DNA of 64,000 nucleotides from Lampropedia aestuarii (GCF_004803635.1 NZ_SSWX01000005.1:50348-114347); one strand, 5' to 3'. Positions 1 to 9,159 are shown, numbered from the stretch's first letter. The notes: a model not told the origin generated them from the sequence alone. Numbers and translations are program-made.

Positions 1-91
1 TCGGGCAGCTAGCCCGATGGCGGTTTTTGCCGCGCATCGTATCCTTTTGGACTCCAACGCGGTCTGTAAAAAGATCGTAAACACGTTCTAA
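1..91 (+). repeat. Right part of a dispersed MITE-like repeat, cut by window edge
   Basis: Positions 1-66 match, with a few substitutions, the segment 45035-45102 of the full-length copy at 44860-45122 in the same orientation (shared words: GCGGTTTTTGCCGCGCATCG and CTCCAACGCGGTCTG). The right end here is the alternative terminus ending GATCGTAAACACGTTC at 73-88, followed by TAA at 89-91. The left part lies outside the window. Non-coding; no ORF in it is credible. Confidence 0.75.
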
Positions 92-140
92 AGCGCGCAG
101 GATGGTGGCGTCAATCTCAATACATGGAAAGGTGAGGCGG

Positions 141-830
141 GTGACAACACAGCAAGAGTGGCAAGGCCATACGAGTGCATGGACGCGGCGCCAAACCATG
201 CAGCGCATGGGCGCAGGGCTATTGGCTGCCTGCGGATTATGGGCCTTGAGCGCTTGTTCAGAGCGCGCCTTGGTGGCCCAGCCTGTGCCAGCCGGGGCGA
301 CGGTGTTGGCTTTGGGCGATTCACTGACCCAAGGCGTGGGGGCTGCAGCTGCGCAGGATTTTCCAAGCCTGCTGGCTGACAGCACGGGCTGGCATGTGGT
401 CAATGCGGGCGTTTCGGGCGATACCTCGGCCCAGGCCTTGGCGCGTTTGCCCAGCTTATTGGCGCAGTACCAGCCCGAATTGGTCATTGTGGGCATTGGT
501 GGCAATGATTTTTTGCGCAGGCAGTCGACACAAGCGACCAAGGCCAATGTGGAGGCGATCGTGCGCGCTTGCTTGGATGCCAAGGCCCAGGTGCTGTTGG
601 TCGGCGTGCCGGAGGTGAACCTGCTGGCATCGACCGGCTGGCTCAAAGACCACGCGATGTATGCCGAGCTTGCTCAGCAGTTGGGAGTGCCTTTGCTCGC
701 GGGCGCCTGGTCTGAGGTATTGGCGCAGGAGCGGCTGCGCTCAGACCAAGTCCATGCGAATGCCCAAGGTTATGCCGAGTTTGCGCAACTGCTGCAGGCG
801 CGCTTGCGACAAGTGGGCCTGCTGGCTTAA
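141..830 (+). CDS. GDSL/SGNH esterase lipoprotein (arylesterase, TesA-like)
   Basis: This 229-residue protein is an SGNH-fold esterase or lysophospholipase. Visible blocks are block I GDSLTQG (nucleophile about Ser61), block II Gly (NAGVSGD), block III GGND and block V DQVHANAQGY with the Asp/His pair. The N-terminus has a twin-arginine-like TRRQTMQ stretch, a hydrophobic run and the lipobox LSAC with Cys at about residue 39. This suggests an exported lipoprotein, possibly via Tat. I chose GTG at 141 because AAAGGTGAGG lies just upstream. The frame is open back to 102 (GTG or ATG-type start), and an ATG at 198 would also keep the signal peptide. The stop at 828-830 directly abuts a dispersed repeat. 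The substrate cannot be told from sequence. Confidence 0.85.
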   Translation: MTTQQEWQGHTSAWTRRQTMQRMGAGLLAACGLWALSACSERALVAQPVPAGATVLALGDSLTQGVGAAAAQDFPSLLADSTGWHVVNAGVSGDTSAQALARLPSLLAQYQPELVIVGIGGNDFLRRQSTQATKANVEAIVRACLDAKAQVLLVGVPEVNLLASTGWLKDHAMYAELAQQLGVPLLAGAWSEVLAQERLRSDQVHANAQGYAEFAQLLQARLRQVGLLA

Positions 831-1060
831 AAGGCTGTTCACAATTTCGACGCAGACCGTGTTGGAGCCCAAAAAGAGACGTTGCGGGGCAAAACGGCAG
901 TTGGGCTACCTGCCCGGCGAGGATTTTTAACAAAGCAATGTGTCTTTGGGGTCTAGCCCGAAGGGCAAGGCACAAAAAAGCGCATTGCAGCGTTGCCCGT
1001 TTGGCGCATGCAGATGCATGGGCTGCATCTGTTTTTTGCGCAGACTGCATTGGCGTTTCT
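829..1060 (-). repeat. Dispersed MITE-like repeat, inverted copy
   Basis: Read on the plus strand, this segment matches the reverse complement of the full copy at 44860-45122. Shared words are CGACGCAGACC, GTTGGAGCCCAAAA, GCGAGGATTTTTAACAAAGC and AAGGGCAAGGCACAAAAAAG. The left end (GGCTGTTCAC) starts right after the TAA stop of the esterase gene. Similarity fades at about 1050-1060, before the canonical other end. The rest of the gap up to hpnD (about 1061-1182) shows no gene. An open frame from 940 runs through this repeat into hpnD, but the repeat part is not credible as protein. Confidence 0.7.
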
Positions 1061-1182
1061 GTGGATGTGAGGCGCACCAGTGGCCTCAGGCGGGCTGTTT
1101 GTGCGGGCAGGATCAAAGTAAAGACGCATTGCCTGTGCAGTTTTGTCTGCGCAGGCAGCCGCTCATGGGACAATCGCTGCCC

Positions 1183-2028
1183 ATGAGCCCACAGCAGTAT
1201 GTCCAACAAAAAGCCGCAGAATCTGGCAGCAGCTTTTATTATGCCTTTCGGTTTTTGCCGCAAGAGCGCCGTGATGCCATTACGGCGTTTTATGTCTTTT
1301 GCCGTGAAGTCGATGATGTGGTTGACGAGGTCAGCGATCTGGGCGTGGCCTCGACCAAGCTGGCTTGGTGGCGCAGTGAGGTCACAAAAGCTTACGCAGG
1401 CCAAGCCTCGCACCCAGTCATGCAGGCTTTGATGCCTGCTACCGGACCTTTTGGCATTGAAGCCAAGCAATTGCTGGCAGTGATTGAAGGCTGCGAGATG
1501 GACTTGCAGCAAACCCGTTACCTGGATTTTGTCGCCTTGCAGCGTTACTGCCATTTGGTTGCGGGCGTGGTGGGGGAGGTCTCGGCGCAGATCTTTGGCC
1601 AAAGCCAGCCGCAAACCAGCCAGTACGCCCAGACCCTGGGGTTGGCGTTTCAGCTCACCAACATCATTCGCGATGTGGGCGAAGATGCGCTGCGCGGACG
1701 GATCTACCTGCCGGTCAACGAATTGCAGCAATTCAACGTCAAGGCCCACGAAATCACCAAACGCGAGTATTCAGACCGCTTTGTCGCGCTGATGCGATTC
1801 CAGGCCGAACGCGCTCACCGCTTGTATGACCAAGCTTTGCAATTGCTGCCCGAGCAGGATTTGCGCAGCCAAAAACCCGGTTTGATGATGGCCAGCATCT
1901 ACCGCACCTTGCTGCGCGAGATCGAGCGCAGCAACTTCCAGGTGTTGCACCAACGCATCCAGCTGACGCCACTGCGCAAACTTTGGCTGGCTTGGCAAGT
2001 GCAGGCGCTTGGTCGCATCCCACGCTGA
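1183..2028 (+). CDS. hpnD: Presqualene diphosphate synthase HpnD
   Basis: This 281-aa all-alpha prenyl synthase belongs to the squalene/phytoene synthase family. HpnD condenses two farnesyl diphosphates to presqualene diphosphate. Both Asp-rich motifs are present: DDVVDEV near residue 45 and RDVGEDALRGR near residue 160, together with FYYAF near the N-terminus and the conserved YLP after the second motif. The length is normal. The frame is open upstream to 940, but that part is repeat sequence, so I chose ATG 1183 (MSPQQYVQQK), typical for the family. The stop lies 11 bp before the start of hpnE, which acts on the next intermediate, so the two are surely co-transcribed. Phytoene synthase is a less likely alternative because of the HpnE partner. 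Confidence 0.9.
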   Translation: MSPQQYVQQKAAESGSSFYYAFRFLPQERRDAITAFYVFCREVDDVVDEVSDLGVASTKLAWWRSEVTKAYAGQASHPVMQALMPATGPFGIEAKQLLAVIEGCEMDLQQTRYLDFVALQRYCHLVAGVVGEVSAQIFGQSQPQTSQYAQTLGLAFQLTNIIRDVGEDALRGRIYLPVNELQQFNVKAHEITKREYSDRFVALMRFQAERAHRLYDQALQLLPEQDLRSQKPGLMMASIYRTLLREIERSNFQVLHQRIQLTPLRKLWLAWQVQALGRIPR

Positions 2029-2039
2029 CCCAGGCTGGC

Positions 2040-3512
2040 ATGAGTCCAACGCGCGCTGCTCCTCAAGTGGCCATCATTGGTGCAGGCTGGGCTGGACTGG
2101 CCGCAGCCGTTGCGGCCACGCAGGCCGGCATGCGTGTGAGCCTGTACGAGGCCGCCCGCGAGCCAGGCGGGCGGGCCCGTAACGTGCCTGTCAAGGTCAG
2201 ATCGGGCGCTGCATTGGCCCAGGGTTTGAGTCTGGACAATGGCCAGCACATTCTGATTGGGGCTTATCGCGCCTCATTGGACCTGATGCGCACCGTGGGC
2301 GCAGATCCCAGTGCCTGTTTACAGCGAGTGCCTTTGGATTTGAGAGATGCAGCGGGCAATGGTTTGGCTTTGCCTGACTGGCCGGCTGCGCTGCAACCCT
2401 TGGCGGGAGCCTGGGCCATTATGAGCGCCCGAGGCTGGCGCTGGCAGACGCGCTGGGCGTTGCTGCGCGCTCTGCGACAGTGGCAGCGCCAAGGCTTCCA
2501 GGCGCCCAGCAGCATGACGGTGACACAGCTGTGCCAGCAACTGCCAGAGGAGCTGGTGCAGCAATGGGTCGATCCCTTGTGCGTGGCTGCTTTGAATACC
2601 CCGATTGAGCAAGCCAGCGCGCAGGTATTTTTACGCGTGCTGCAAGACAGCTTGGCTGGTGCGCCGGGCAGTGCCGACATGTTGCTGCCTGCCAAACCTT
2701 TGGGTGATGTGCTGGCGCAGCCGGCCTGGCAGTGGCTGCAGCAGCGTGGCGCCCAATTGGTATTGGGGCAGCGGATCGACCGCTTGGAGCCGGTGGCACC
2801 CGAGCGGGTCGGAGGATCGGCCGCGGCCTGGCAGCTCCAAGGCCAGTGCTTTGATGCCGTGCTGCTGGCCTGTCCTGCTTGGGAGGCGGTGCGCTTGTTG
2901 TCACGCTTGGCGCAGGCAGAGGGTGGTGCATTGGTTGGCGCTGCTGCCAGCCAGCCAGTCTCAGTGGACTTGCCGCAAGCGGCCTCTATAGAGGCCTGGT
3001 TGAGCCGCGCCCAGCAGCTTGAATACGAGGCCATTGGTACAGTGTTTCTGCAGTCTTTGCAGCCAGCCGATCAGCCACCGCTGCCCAAGGCGATGTTGGC
3101 CGTTGGCGATGGGCCAGCGCAGTTTGTGTTTGACCGCCAGCGCTTGACTGGCGATGCGGGGGTCACGGCCTGGGTGGCCAGTACCATGGCCGGTGACAAG
3201 GCTGCGCTTAGCCAGGCTGTCCTGCAGCAAGCCGAGCGCCTGCAAGCGCGCTTACAAGCCCAGGGGGCCGGCAGCACATCGGCTGGCTTTGAACATGTGG
3301 CCACGATTGTTGAAAAGCGCGCAACCTTTCGCTGCATAGCCGGCGTACAGCGTCCCGCCATGGCAATAGATGCGGCATGGCCTACCTTACTGGCCTGTGG
3401 TGACTATATTGACGGCCCATACCCGGCCACGCTGGAGGCTGCGGTGCTCAGTGGCCAAGAGGCAGTGCTGCAGTTGCAGCAGGTGTTTACCAAAGCGGCT
3501 CAGCAGGGCTGA
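2040..3512 (+). CDS. hpnE: Hydroxysqualene dehydroxylase HpnE (FAD amine oxidase family)
   Basis: This 490-aa flavoprotein has an N-terminal dinucleotide-binding fold (IIGAGWAGLAAA from about residue 12, then an acidic YEA and the GGRAR loop). HpnE proteins reduce hydroxysqualene to squalene. The C-terminal segment contains GDYIDGPYPATLEAAVLSG, the closing FAD contact typical of this family. The start at ATG 2040 follows hpnD by 11 bp. The usual third gene, hpnC (hydroxysqualene synthase), and the cyclase shc are not in the window. Squalene-associated FAD-dependent desaturase is the same assignment under another name. Confidence 0.88.
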   Translation: MSPTRAAPQVAIIGAGWAGLAAAVAATQAGMRVSLYEAAREPGGRARNVPVKVRSGAALAQGLSLDNGQHILIGAYRASLDLMRTVGADPSACLQRVPLDLRDAAGNGLALPDWPAALQPLAGAWAIMSARGWRWQTRWALLRALRQWQRQGFQAPSSMTVTQLCQQLPEELVQQWVDPLCVAALNTPIEQASAQVFLRVLQDSLAGAPGSADMLLPAKPLGDVLAQPAWQWLQQRGAQLVLGQRIDRLEPVAPERVGGSAAAWQLQGQCFDAVLLACPAWEAVRLLSRLAQAEGGALVGAAASQPVSVDLPQAASIEAWLSRAQQLEYEAIGTVFLQSLQPADQPPLPKAMLAVGDGPAQFVFDRQRLTGDAGVTAWVASTMAGDKAALSQAVLQQAERLQARLQAQGAGSTSAGFEHVATIVEKRATFRCIAGVQRPAMAIDAAWPTLLACGDYIDGPYPATLEAAVLSGQEAVLQLQQVFTKAAQQG

Positions 3513-3585
3513 GCTTGGGTGCTGCGTTGCGAATTAAAGTATTTGCTGCATGCACTGCATGAGCGCGCCGATAGAATAGGACCCC

Positions 3586-4008
3586 ATGCAATCCAATATC
3601 AAAATTTTGTTGTCGCTGGTCGTTGCCGTGGCTTTGCTGATGGTGGGCTACTCCAACCGTGGCTGGGGCGGCTTTATGCTGGTGCTCGGTGCCATTGTAT
3701 TTGTGGTGTTGCTGTATTTGACGCGTGTGATGAAGGTGCTCAAAGCCGCATCGACCGCTCCCAAAGGCCTCATTTCAAGCGCAGTCATGATCAATTCCCG
3801 CCTCAAAGAAGGCATGAGTTTGTTGCAAGTTGTGCAGATGACGCGCTCAATCAGTGAACCCCAAGGTGACTTGAATGCCCGCGAAGTTTGCCATCGTTGG
3901 ACCGATCCGGGCGGCGCATGGGTTGATGCGATTTTTGTCGACGGCAAGCTCAAGCAGTGGCAGATGGGCCGTCCAGAGAGCACGGAAGCAACACAATCTA
4001 ACAGCTAA
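3586..4008 (+). CDS. Small membrane protein of unknown function
   Basis: This 140-residue protein has two hydrophobic helices at about residues 8-25 and 29-47, followed by a basic cytoplasmic stretch. A soluble C-terminal domain of about 85 residues ends in KLKQWQMGR. I do not recognise the family. It lies 73 bp after hpnE on the same strand, and the intergenic sequence shows no terminator, so it may be read through from the squalene genes. ATG 3586 is preceded by a weak AGGACC. The 4009-4154 gap holds nothing recognisable. Confidence 0.7.
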   Translation: MQSNIKILLSLVVAVALLMVGYSNRGWGGFMLVLGAIVFVVLLYLTRVMKVLKAASTAPKGLISSAVMINSRLKEGMSLLQVVQMTRSISEPQGDLNAREVCHRWTDPGGAWVDAIFVDGKLKQWQMGRPESTEATQSNS

Positions 4009-4154
4009 CGCCAGAAATATGTAACTTGCCATGCCCAGAGGTGGATAATTGCCCGTTTGCACCATCGGTTTACCATTTTTATTGATGCGTCAACCCGATC
4101 CTGTTGGCGTGCATTAGAGTACGGCCTTCACTACATTCATAAGCATTCCTTCGC

Positions 4155-5003
4155 GTGCCTTCTTCTTTCGAACACCCTCAAACAGCGCCTGAGCCTGCGC
4201 ACGGCGCCAGTGCGGCAGCGCCGCGCCTGACTGTGGCGATTTTGGCGTTCAATGAAGAGCGCTGGATTGCCCAGTGCATTGACAGCGCTTCGTTTGCTGA
4301 TGAGGTGGTGGTGGTGGATGCTGGCAGTTCCGATAAAACCGTTGAAATTGCCCGTGCCAAGGGCGCGCAGGTGTTTATCTACCCGGAGTGGCGCGGTTTT
4401 GCGGTTCAGCGCAACCATTTGCTCACGCATTCCACGGGTGATTTTGTCTTTTTTCTCGATGCCGACGAGGTTATCACGCCCGATTTTCGCGATGAAATAT
4501 TGCGCATTGTGGCCGCCAATGACCAGAAAAGCATTTGGCGCATTCGCTGGCAGTTGGTCGCTTTTGGGCGTGTCTTGCCAGCCAGCATGTCGCGCACGCG
4601 TGTGGAGCGGCTCTTTCCAAGGCGCTTGATCGAGCGTTTTGAAGGCGTGGTTCACGAAGAAGCAGTGCTGCGCGAGTGCGAGGTGGCGCGCCACGACATT
4701 CAGACCTTGTTGGTGCATTACACCAACCCGGATGTCAGCACCTCGATGGCGAAAATGGTGCAGTACGCAATGCTGGGCGCGACCAAACGCAAGGCCCAGG
4801 GCAAGCGCGGTGGTGTGCTGCGCGGTCTGGCCGCTGGCAGCATGGCCTTTTTCCGGTATTACTTCATGCGTTTGGGCTTTCTGGGCGGCGGCGCAGGCTT
4901 TTTGTACTGCCTGTTCAAAGCCTTGGAGAGTTTTTTCCGTTATGCCGCACTGCGTTATGACTACGAACAGCTCAGCGACGACGTTCAGCGCCGTGTCGGC
5001 TAA
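4155..5003 (+). CDS. Family 2 glycosyltransferase, WaaE/KdtX-like
   Basis: This 282-aa GT-A glycosyltransferase contains TVAILAFNEE, VVVVDAGSSDKT and a DxD motif in FFLDADE (Asp102/Asp104). A C-terminal hydrophobic hairpin follows (about residues 225-262, FFRYYFMRLGF to FLYCLF). The arrangement resembles LPS-core beta-1,4-glucosyltransferases of the WaaE/LgtF group, which add a core sugar to lipid A-core at the inner membrane. The start is GTG 4155 with no clear Shine-Dalgarno sequence; no better start is visible. It is followed 14 bp later by the O-antigen ligase gene, which supports an LPS role. The exact donor and acceptor are inferred only. Confidence 0.82.
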   Translation: MPSSFEHPQTAPEPAHGASAAAPRLTVAILAFNEERWIAQCIDSASFADEVVVVDAGSSDKTVEIARAKGAQVFIYPEWRGFAVQRNHLLTHSTGDFVFFLDADEVITPDFRDEILRIVAANDQKSIWRIRWQLVAFGRVLPASMSRTRVERLFPRRLIERFEGVVHEEAVLRECEVARHDIQTLLVHYTNPDVSTSMAKMVQYAMLGATKRKAQGKRGGVLRGLAAGSMAFFRYYFMRLGFLGGGAGFLYCLFKALESFFRYAALRYDYEQLSDDVQRRVG

Positions 5004-5017
5004 CACACGCTCGTTCT

Positions 5018-6367
5018 ATGCCGCTCAATTCTCTTTCTTCAGCTGACGCTCTGGCGCCAAGGTCTGTGGTGCGTGAGTGGCATGGCGTGCCGCTGTGCTG
5101 GAACACGCTGAGCAATACCGCCGCCTTCATGCTGCCTGCGCTGGCCTTGTGGCTGCCGTCAGGCTACTCATGGGGGGCTGTGGTTTTATTGCTGGCCAGC
5201 TTGGCGAGTTTGCACCGCTGGCCACGTCACAGACCTGACCGCGACACGTTGGTACTGGCAGCCACCATCTTGGCGATGGGCCTGGTCTGGGTACTGCAAA
5301 GTGATGGCCAGGGCAGTTCGGCGCGCTGGGACAAATTCTCTAAATATGCGCTGGCGCTGCCATGCTTGTTGTTTGCCGTCGCTTACCCGCCTTCCTACAA
5401 AGCGCTGCGCAGCGGCTTACTGGTCGGCTGTCTTGGTGCAGGTCTGATTGCTTTGTGGCAAGTTTATGGTCAGGGGCTGGATCGCGCCTCAGGCTATACC
5501 AATGCCATCCAGTTTGGCAATTTGGCCTTGCTGCTGGCCGCCATGCTGGCATTGGCGCTGATGTGCCATGTGCGCGCTTTCAGCTGGGGCTGGATGGGCC
5601 TGTATGCGATTGCTGTGCTGTTGGCTCTGCAGGCCTCAGTGTTGTCGCTCTCGCGCGGTGGCTGGCTGGCTTTGCTGTGGTTGCCTCTGCTGTGCTGGCC
5701 CGTGCTGCGCGAGTGCCGCGCCACACACCAGCGCCAGTTGCTTGGGATGTTGGCTGCCATGGCCTTGCTGGTGGCCCTGCCTTTGCTGAGCAATACGGCA
5801 ACGATCAAGCAGCGCATTGATTTGATGGGCTCGGAGGTGGCGGCCTACCAAAGCCAGGGTGAGGCCAGCTCGTCAATTGGCCATCGCTTGGAGCACTGGC
5901 GACTGGCCTGGTATTTGGGGCAGGAGAAGCCGCTGCTGGGTTGGGGCGATGCTGGCTACAAACAAGAGAAAGCGCGTTTGGTGGATGCGGGGCTATTTGA
6001 TGTCTCGACCACTTACTATGACCATGCGCACAATGAAGTGCTGGATATGTGGGCCAAGCGCGGCAGTCTGGGCGTGGCCATGCTGCTGCTGTTCTATGCG
6101 ATCCCGCTGGCTTTGTTTTGGCCTTCGGCTGCGCGCATGAGGCGTGTACGGCAGCACTTGCAGCCAATGCCTGCGGCCACTGCCGACCAGGCAGCCAGCG
6201 CTGTGCTCTGGCTGCGCTTGTGCGGATCTGCTATTGTCCTGATGTACATCACGTTTGGTTTCAGCCAAGTCTTTTTTGCGCACAATAGCGGCACGATGAG
6301 TTATTTGTTCATGTTGGTGCTTTTTTGGGCTGCATTGCACGGTTTAGAGACAAGGCGCCCAGACTGA
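5018..6367 (+). CDS. O-antigen ligase family membrane protein (WaaL-like)
   Basis: This 449-aa polytopic protein has about ten to twelve hydrophobic helices. Two conserved features of the Wzy_C/WaaL superfamily are visible: LSRGGW at about residue 210 and, in the large periplasmic loop, YDHAHNEVLDMW with histidines near 334 and 336. Such proteins transfer undecaprenyl-linked glycans onto lipid A-core at the periplasmic face, or polymerise or transfer pilin glycans in related families. The WaaE-like gene immediately upstream favours LPS ligation. PglL-type oligosaccharyltransferase or polymerase function cannot be excluded from sequence. Confidence 0.82.
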   Translation: MPLNSLSSADALAPRSVVREWHGVPLCWNTLSNTAAFMLPALALWLPSGYSWGAVVLLLASLASLHRWPRHRPDRDTLVLAATILAMGLVWVLQSDGQGSSARWDKFSKYALALPCLLFAVAYPPSYKALRSGLLVGCLGAGLIALWQVYGQGLDRASGYTNAIQFGNLALLLAAMLALALMCHVRAFSWGWMGLYAIAVLLALQASVLSLSRGGWLALLWLPLLCWPVLRECRATHQRQLLGMLAAMALLVALPLLSNTATIKQRIDLMGSEVAAYQSQGEASSSIGHRLEHWRLAWYLGQEKPLLGWGDAGYKQEKARLVDAGLFDVSTTYYDHAHNEVLDMWAKRGSLGVAMLLLFYAIPLALFWPSAARMRRVRQHLQPMPAATADQAASAVLWLRLCGSAIVLMYITFGFSQVFFAHNSGTMSYLFMLVLFWAALHGLETRRPD

Positions 6368-6478
6368 ACCAATAGGCCTCTACAATCTCGCCAATGGGCC
6401 GATTGTCCTCACAAGCTTGCTTGCTGGAGTTATCCTTTGGGGCCGATCTGTTTGAGTGACCTTACTATTGATGACATT

Positions 6479-6700
6479 ATGAGCAACGCAACCACGTCCA
6501 CCCCTTCCAGTATCGAGCTGCTGGCCAAAGACCTCAATGAAAATGGCGGCGTATTCTGCCCTAGCCCTAAAGCAGGTATGAAGCTGTGGGACACCCATCC
6601 CCGAGTCTTTTTGGATGTGGCTCAGACCGGCAGTGCGCGCTGCCCTTATTGCGGCAACGCTTACCATTTGCGCGCAGGCGAAGTGTTTCGCGGCCATTGA
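6479..6700 (+). CDS. Small CHCC-type zinc-finger protein
   Basis: This 73-aa protein has a Cys27, His40, Cys55-x2-Cys58 pattern (FCPSP, WDTHP, CPYC), matching the zf-CHCC family related to the mitochondrial complex I subunit NDUFS6. Small proteins of this type are common single genes in betaproteobacteria, and their role is not established. The frame is open back to 6437 through a TTG, but ATG 6479 (MSNATTST) gives the normal family length. It lies between two glycan genes on the same strand without an obvious functional link. Confidence 0.8.
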   Translation: MSNATTSTPSSIELLAKDLNENGGVFCPSPKAGMKLWDTHPRVFLDVAQTGSARCPYCGNAYHLRAGEVFRGH

Positions 6701-6812
6701 CGGCATCTGACAGGAATGCCGTGACGAGCGCAGTGTGCTGTATGACCCAGGCCAACCCATTCATCGGGTGCTGGCTTGCGCGTGCACGCTGCCAATGGGT
6801 GGGGGGGATGTA

Positions 6813-7991
6813 ATGGCAGATGCTGCGGCAACCCTGCCGATTGGCGCGCAGCCTCGCCGACCCAAGGTCATGCATTTTGTCACTGGCGGCTTTTCTGGAG
6901 CCACCCAGGTTGCATTGGATTTGGTGCAAGCGCACGCGTTAAGCGGTGAGTTTGACGCCATGCTGGTGCTGCGTCGCAAACCCCAAACCGATATGCAACG
7001 CGTGCATGCGCTGAGTGCGCAAGGCGTGCATGTTGAGGTGGTCACGCATTGGCCGCATATGGCCACTGTGTGGCAATTGCGTCAATTGTGCCTGCAGTGG
7101 CAGCCTGATATCCTGGTCGCACATGGCTTCAGTGACCATATTTGGGGCCGATATGCAGGCTTGTGGGCCGGGGTTAAGCACTTGGTGCATGTTGAGCACA
7201 ACAGCCGCGAGCGCTACACCTGGTGGCGCTTGAAGCAGTCGCTGTGGTTGGCGCAGCGCACCGACCGCATCATTGGTTGCTCGCAAGGGGTCAAGGCCAG
7301 TTTGTTGGCGCTGGGCTTTCCGCCCGAAAAGACCATCGCCATCTCCAATGGCATTCGGCTTGCACCTTATGCGCTAGGTGGTGGCGTTGCCTTGGCTGAG
7401 CGCGAGCCGGGCATTGTGATGGCAGCGCGTTTTGCCAATCAAAAAGACCACCAAACACTGATTGAAGCCCTGGCGATTTTGAAAAGCCGTGGTTTGACAC
7501 CACCGCTGTGGTTACCAGGTGGAGGCAGCGCCCATTTGCGCAAACGCGCAGAGCGTTTGAGCGAGAGTTTGGGCCTGAGCGAGCAAGTCCACTTGATGGG
7601 CTTTCATCCCGGCGTGCCAGGCTTGTTGATGCGCAACCAGGTGTGTGTGCTGTCGAGCCGCTATGAAGGCATGCCCTTGTCCTTGATTGAAGGCATGGCG
7701 GCCGGTTGCGTGGTGGTTGGCAGCCAGGTGCCTGGTATCCAGGAAGTGATTGAGCATGGGCGCAATGGCTTGTTGGTGGCACCGCAGAATGCAGTGGCTT
7801 TGGCCGATGCTTTGCAGCGTGCCTTGCAAGACACGCCCGCCGCACAGCAATGGGCTACGCAAGGGCGCAGCGACGCAGTGAACCATTACAGCTTTGAGCA
7901 AATGGCTGCGACCTATGAGCGCGAGTTTGCCAACTTGCTGGGCATGCCTTGTGCAGAGCCTCCGGCTGGTGCAGTATTCGAGCCATTCTGA
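6813..7991 (+). CDS. Family 4 glycosyltransferase
   Basis: This 392-aa GT-B enzyme opens with KVMHFVTGGFSGATQVALDL, a glycine-rich acceptor-side loop. It carries the retaining-GT signature SSRYEGMPLSLIEGMAAG (E-x7-E) followed by GSQVPGIQEVIEHGRNG near residues 285-325. GT4 enzymes transfer sugars from nucleotide donors to lipid-linked glycans in the cytoplasm. The start at ATG 6813 has a strong GGGGGG just upstream; the open frame reaches back to 6735. It ends 4 bp before the next glycosyltransferase, so the four genes from here to 11163 form one tight operon. Donor and acceptor are unknown. Confidence 0.85.
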   Translation: MADAAATLPIGAQPRRPKVMHFVTGGFSGATQVALDLVQAHALSGEFDAMLVLRRKPQTDMQRVHALSAQGVHVEVVTHWPHMATVWQLRQLCLQWQPDILVAHGFSDHIWGRYAGLWAGVKHLVHVEHNSRERYTWWRLKQSLWLAQRTDRIIGCSQGVKASLLALGFPPEKTIAISNGIRLAPYALGGGVALAEREPGIVMAARFANQKDHQTLIEALAILKSRGLTPPLWLPGGGSAHLRKRAERLSESLGLSEQVHLMGFHPGVPGLLMRNQVCVLSSRYEGMPLSLIEGMAAGCVVVGSQVPGIQEVIEHGRNGLLVAPQNAVALADALQRALQDTPAAQQWATQGRSDAVNHYSFEQMAATYEREFANLLGMPCAEPPAGAVFEPF

Positions 7992-7995
7992 ATCG

Positions 7996-9159
7996 ATGAC
8001 AGAATCCTTCTACGCATTGCATGACACTGACGCGCAACCAGCCCAGCAGCCCTTGCGGCACGCGGTGCCTTGGTTGAGTGTGCTGGTGCCGGTCTACAAC
8101 GTTGAGGCGTATTTGCGCGAGTGTGTGGAATCGGTGATGCAGCAGGTGCAGCAGCTACAGGGAACTGCAGCCGCTCAGATAGAAGTGTTGCTGCTCAATG
8201 ATGCCAGCACCGATGGTTCTGCCCAGCTCGCCCAGCAGTTGTGCCAGCAGTGGCCAGACACCATTCAAGTGATTGCGCACACGCACAACCAAGGCCTGAG
8301 TGCCGCCAGAAATACGCTGATTGAGCATGCCCGCGGCCAATACCTGTGGTTTTTAGACTCGGACGACTGCCTGGAGCCTGGCGCAATCGCTGCGCTGCAG
8401 CGGGTGGTGCAGCATGAACAGCCCGATCTGGTTTTGTGCGATTTTCGCCTCTGGCGTGCCAAAGAAAAACTCAAACACCGTTTGCGCGGTGAGCGTCACC
8501 GCGCTAGTTTCGATGTGCCCAAGGCCTTGCGTCACGCGCCTGTCGCCGCTGCAGGCCGCATGGGCTTGGTGAGTGACCGCGCCGCCTTACTTGAGGGGCT
8601 GTTTTTGAGCGGGCAAATGCACGCATGGTCGAAAATTTCCAAACGGGTGCTGTGGCAGGCCAGCGCAGACCAGCCGGCTTTGCGCTTTCCGGTGGGCGTG
8701 GCCTTTGAGGACATGGCCACCATGCCTTGCTTGCTGCTGCGTGTGCACAGCTTTATCTATGTGCCTGAGGTTTGGGTTGCCTATCGCCAGCGTGCGGGCA
8801 GTATTTTGGCCAGCATGAACCGCCAGAAGGGCTTGGATTTAGGTACTGCATTGGATGCTTTTGCGCAGCTGTACCAGCGCCAAGCGCAGATCGAGCCATC
8901 TTTGGCCACGCCTGCCGTGCATTTTGCAATTGCCCATTTGGTCGCCCGCAATTATTTGGGCGCCATGCGCGCTCTGATGCGCAGCCACGCCGAAGGTGCC
9001 GCAGCGCTTCAGGTAGCGCTGGCGCAATCGTTTCTAAACAACAGCCCTTTGACTGCTGCGCAATTGCTGCAGCAGTATCTGCAACGTGGTTGGTGGGCGC
9101 GCTATTGGCGTGCCCGCTCAGCGCTGTCGGGCCTGCCTACCAAGCATCTCCATGGCTGA
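7996..9159 (+). CDS. Family 2 glycosyltransferase
   Basis: This 387-aa protein has a GT-A domain in its first half: SVLVPVYNVEAYLREC, LLNDASTDGS and the metal-binding DSDD (LWFLDSDDCLEPG). A helical C-terminal half of unknown role follows. The gene starts with ATG 4 bp after the GT4 stop and overlaps the next gene by 8 bp, so translation is probably coupled. The family covers many cell-surface glycans, and no substrate can be assigned. Confidence 0.85.
   Translation: MTESFYALHDTDAQPAQQPLRHAVPWLSVLVPVYNVEAYLRECVESVMQQVQQLQGTAAAQIEVLLLNDASTDGSAQLAQQLCQQWPDTIQVIAHTHNQGLSAARNTLIEHARGQYLWFLDSDDCLEPGAIAALQRVVQHEQPDLVLCDFRLWRAKEKLKHRLRGERHRASFDVPKALRHAPVAAAGRMGLVSDRAALLEGLFLSGQMHAWSKISKRVLWQASADQPALRFPVGVAFEDMATMPCLLLRVHSFIYVPEVWVAYRQRAGSILASMNRQKGLDLGTALDAFAQLYQRQAQIEPSLATPAVHFAIAHLVARNYLGAMRALMRSHAEGAAALQVALAQSFLNNSPLTAAQLLQQYLQRGWWARYWRARSALSGLPTKHLHG

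Noticed and set aside
940-1182. N-terminal extension of hpnD by 81 residues
   Set aside because: The extension is the dispersed repeat translated in one frame; the synthase family starts near MSPQQYVQQK.
643-1749. Long minus-strand ORF (368 codons) opposite hpnD
   Set aside because: It is antisense to a well-supported gene, contains repeat-derived sequence, and its peptide has no recognisable domain; open antisense frames are common with this base composition.
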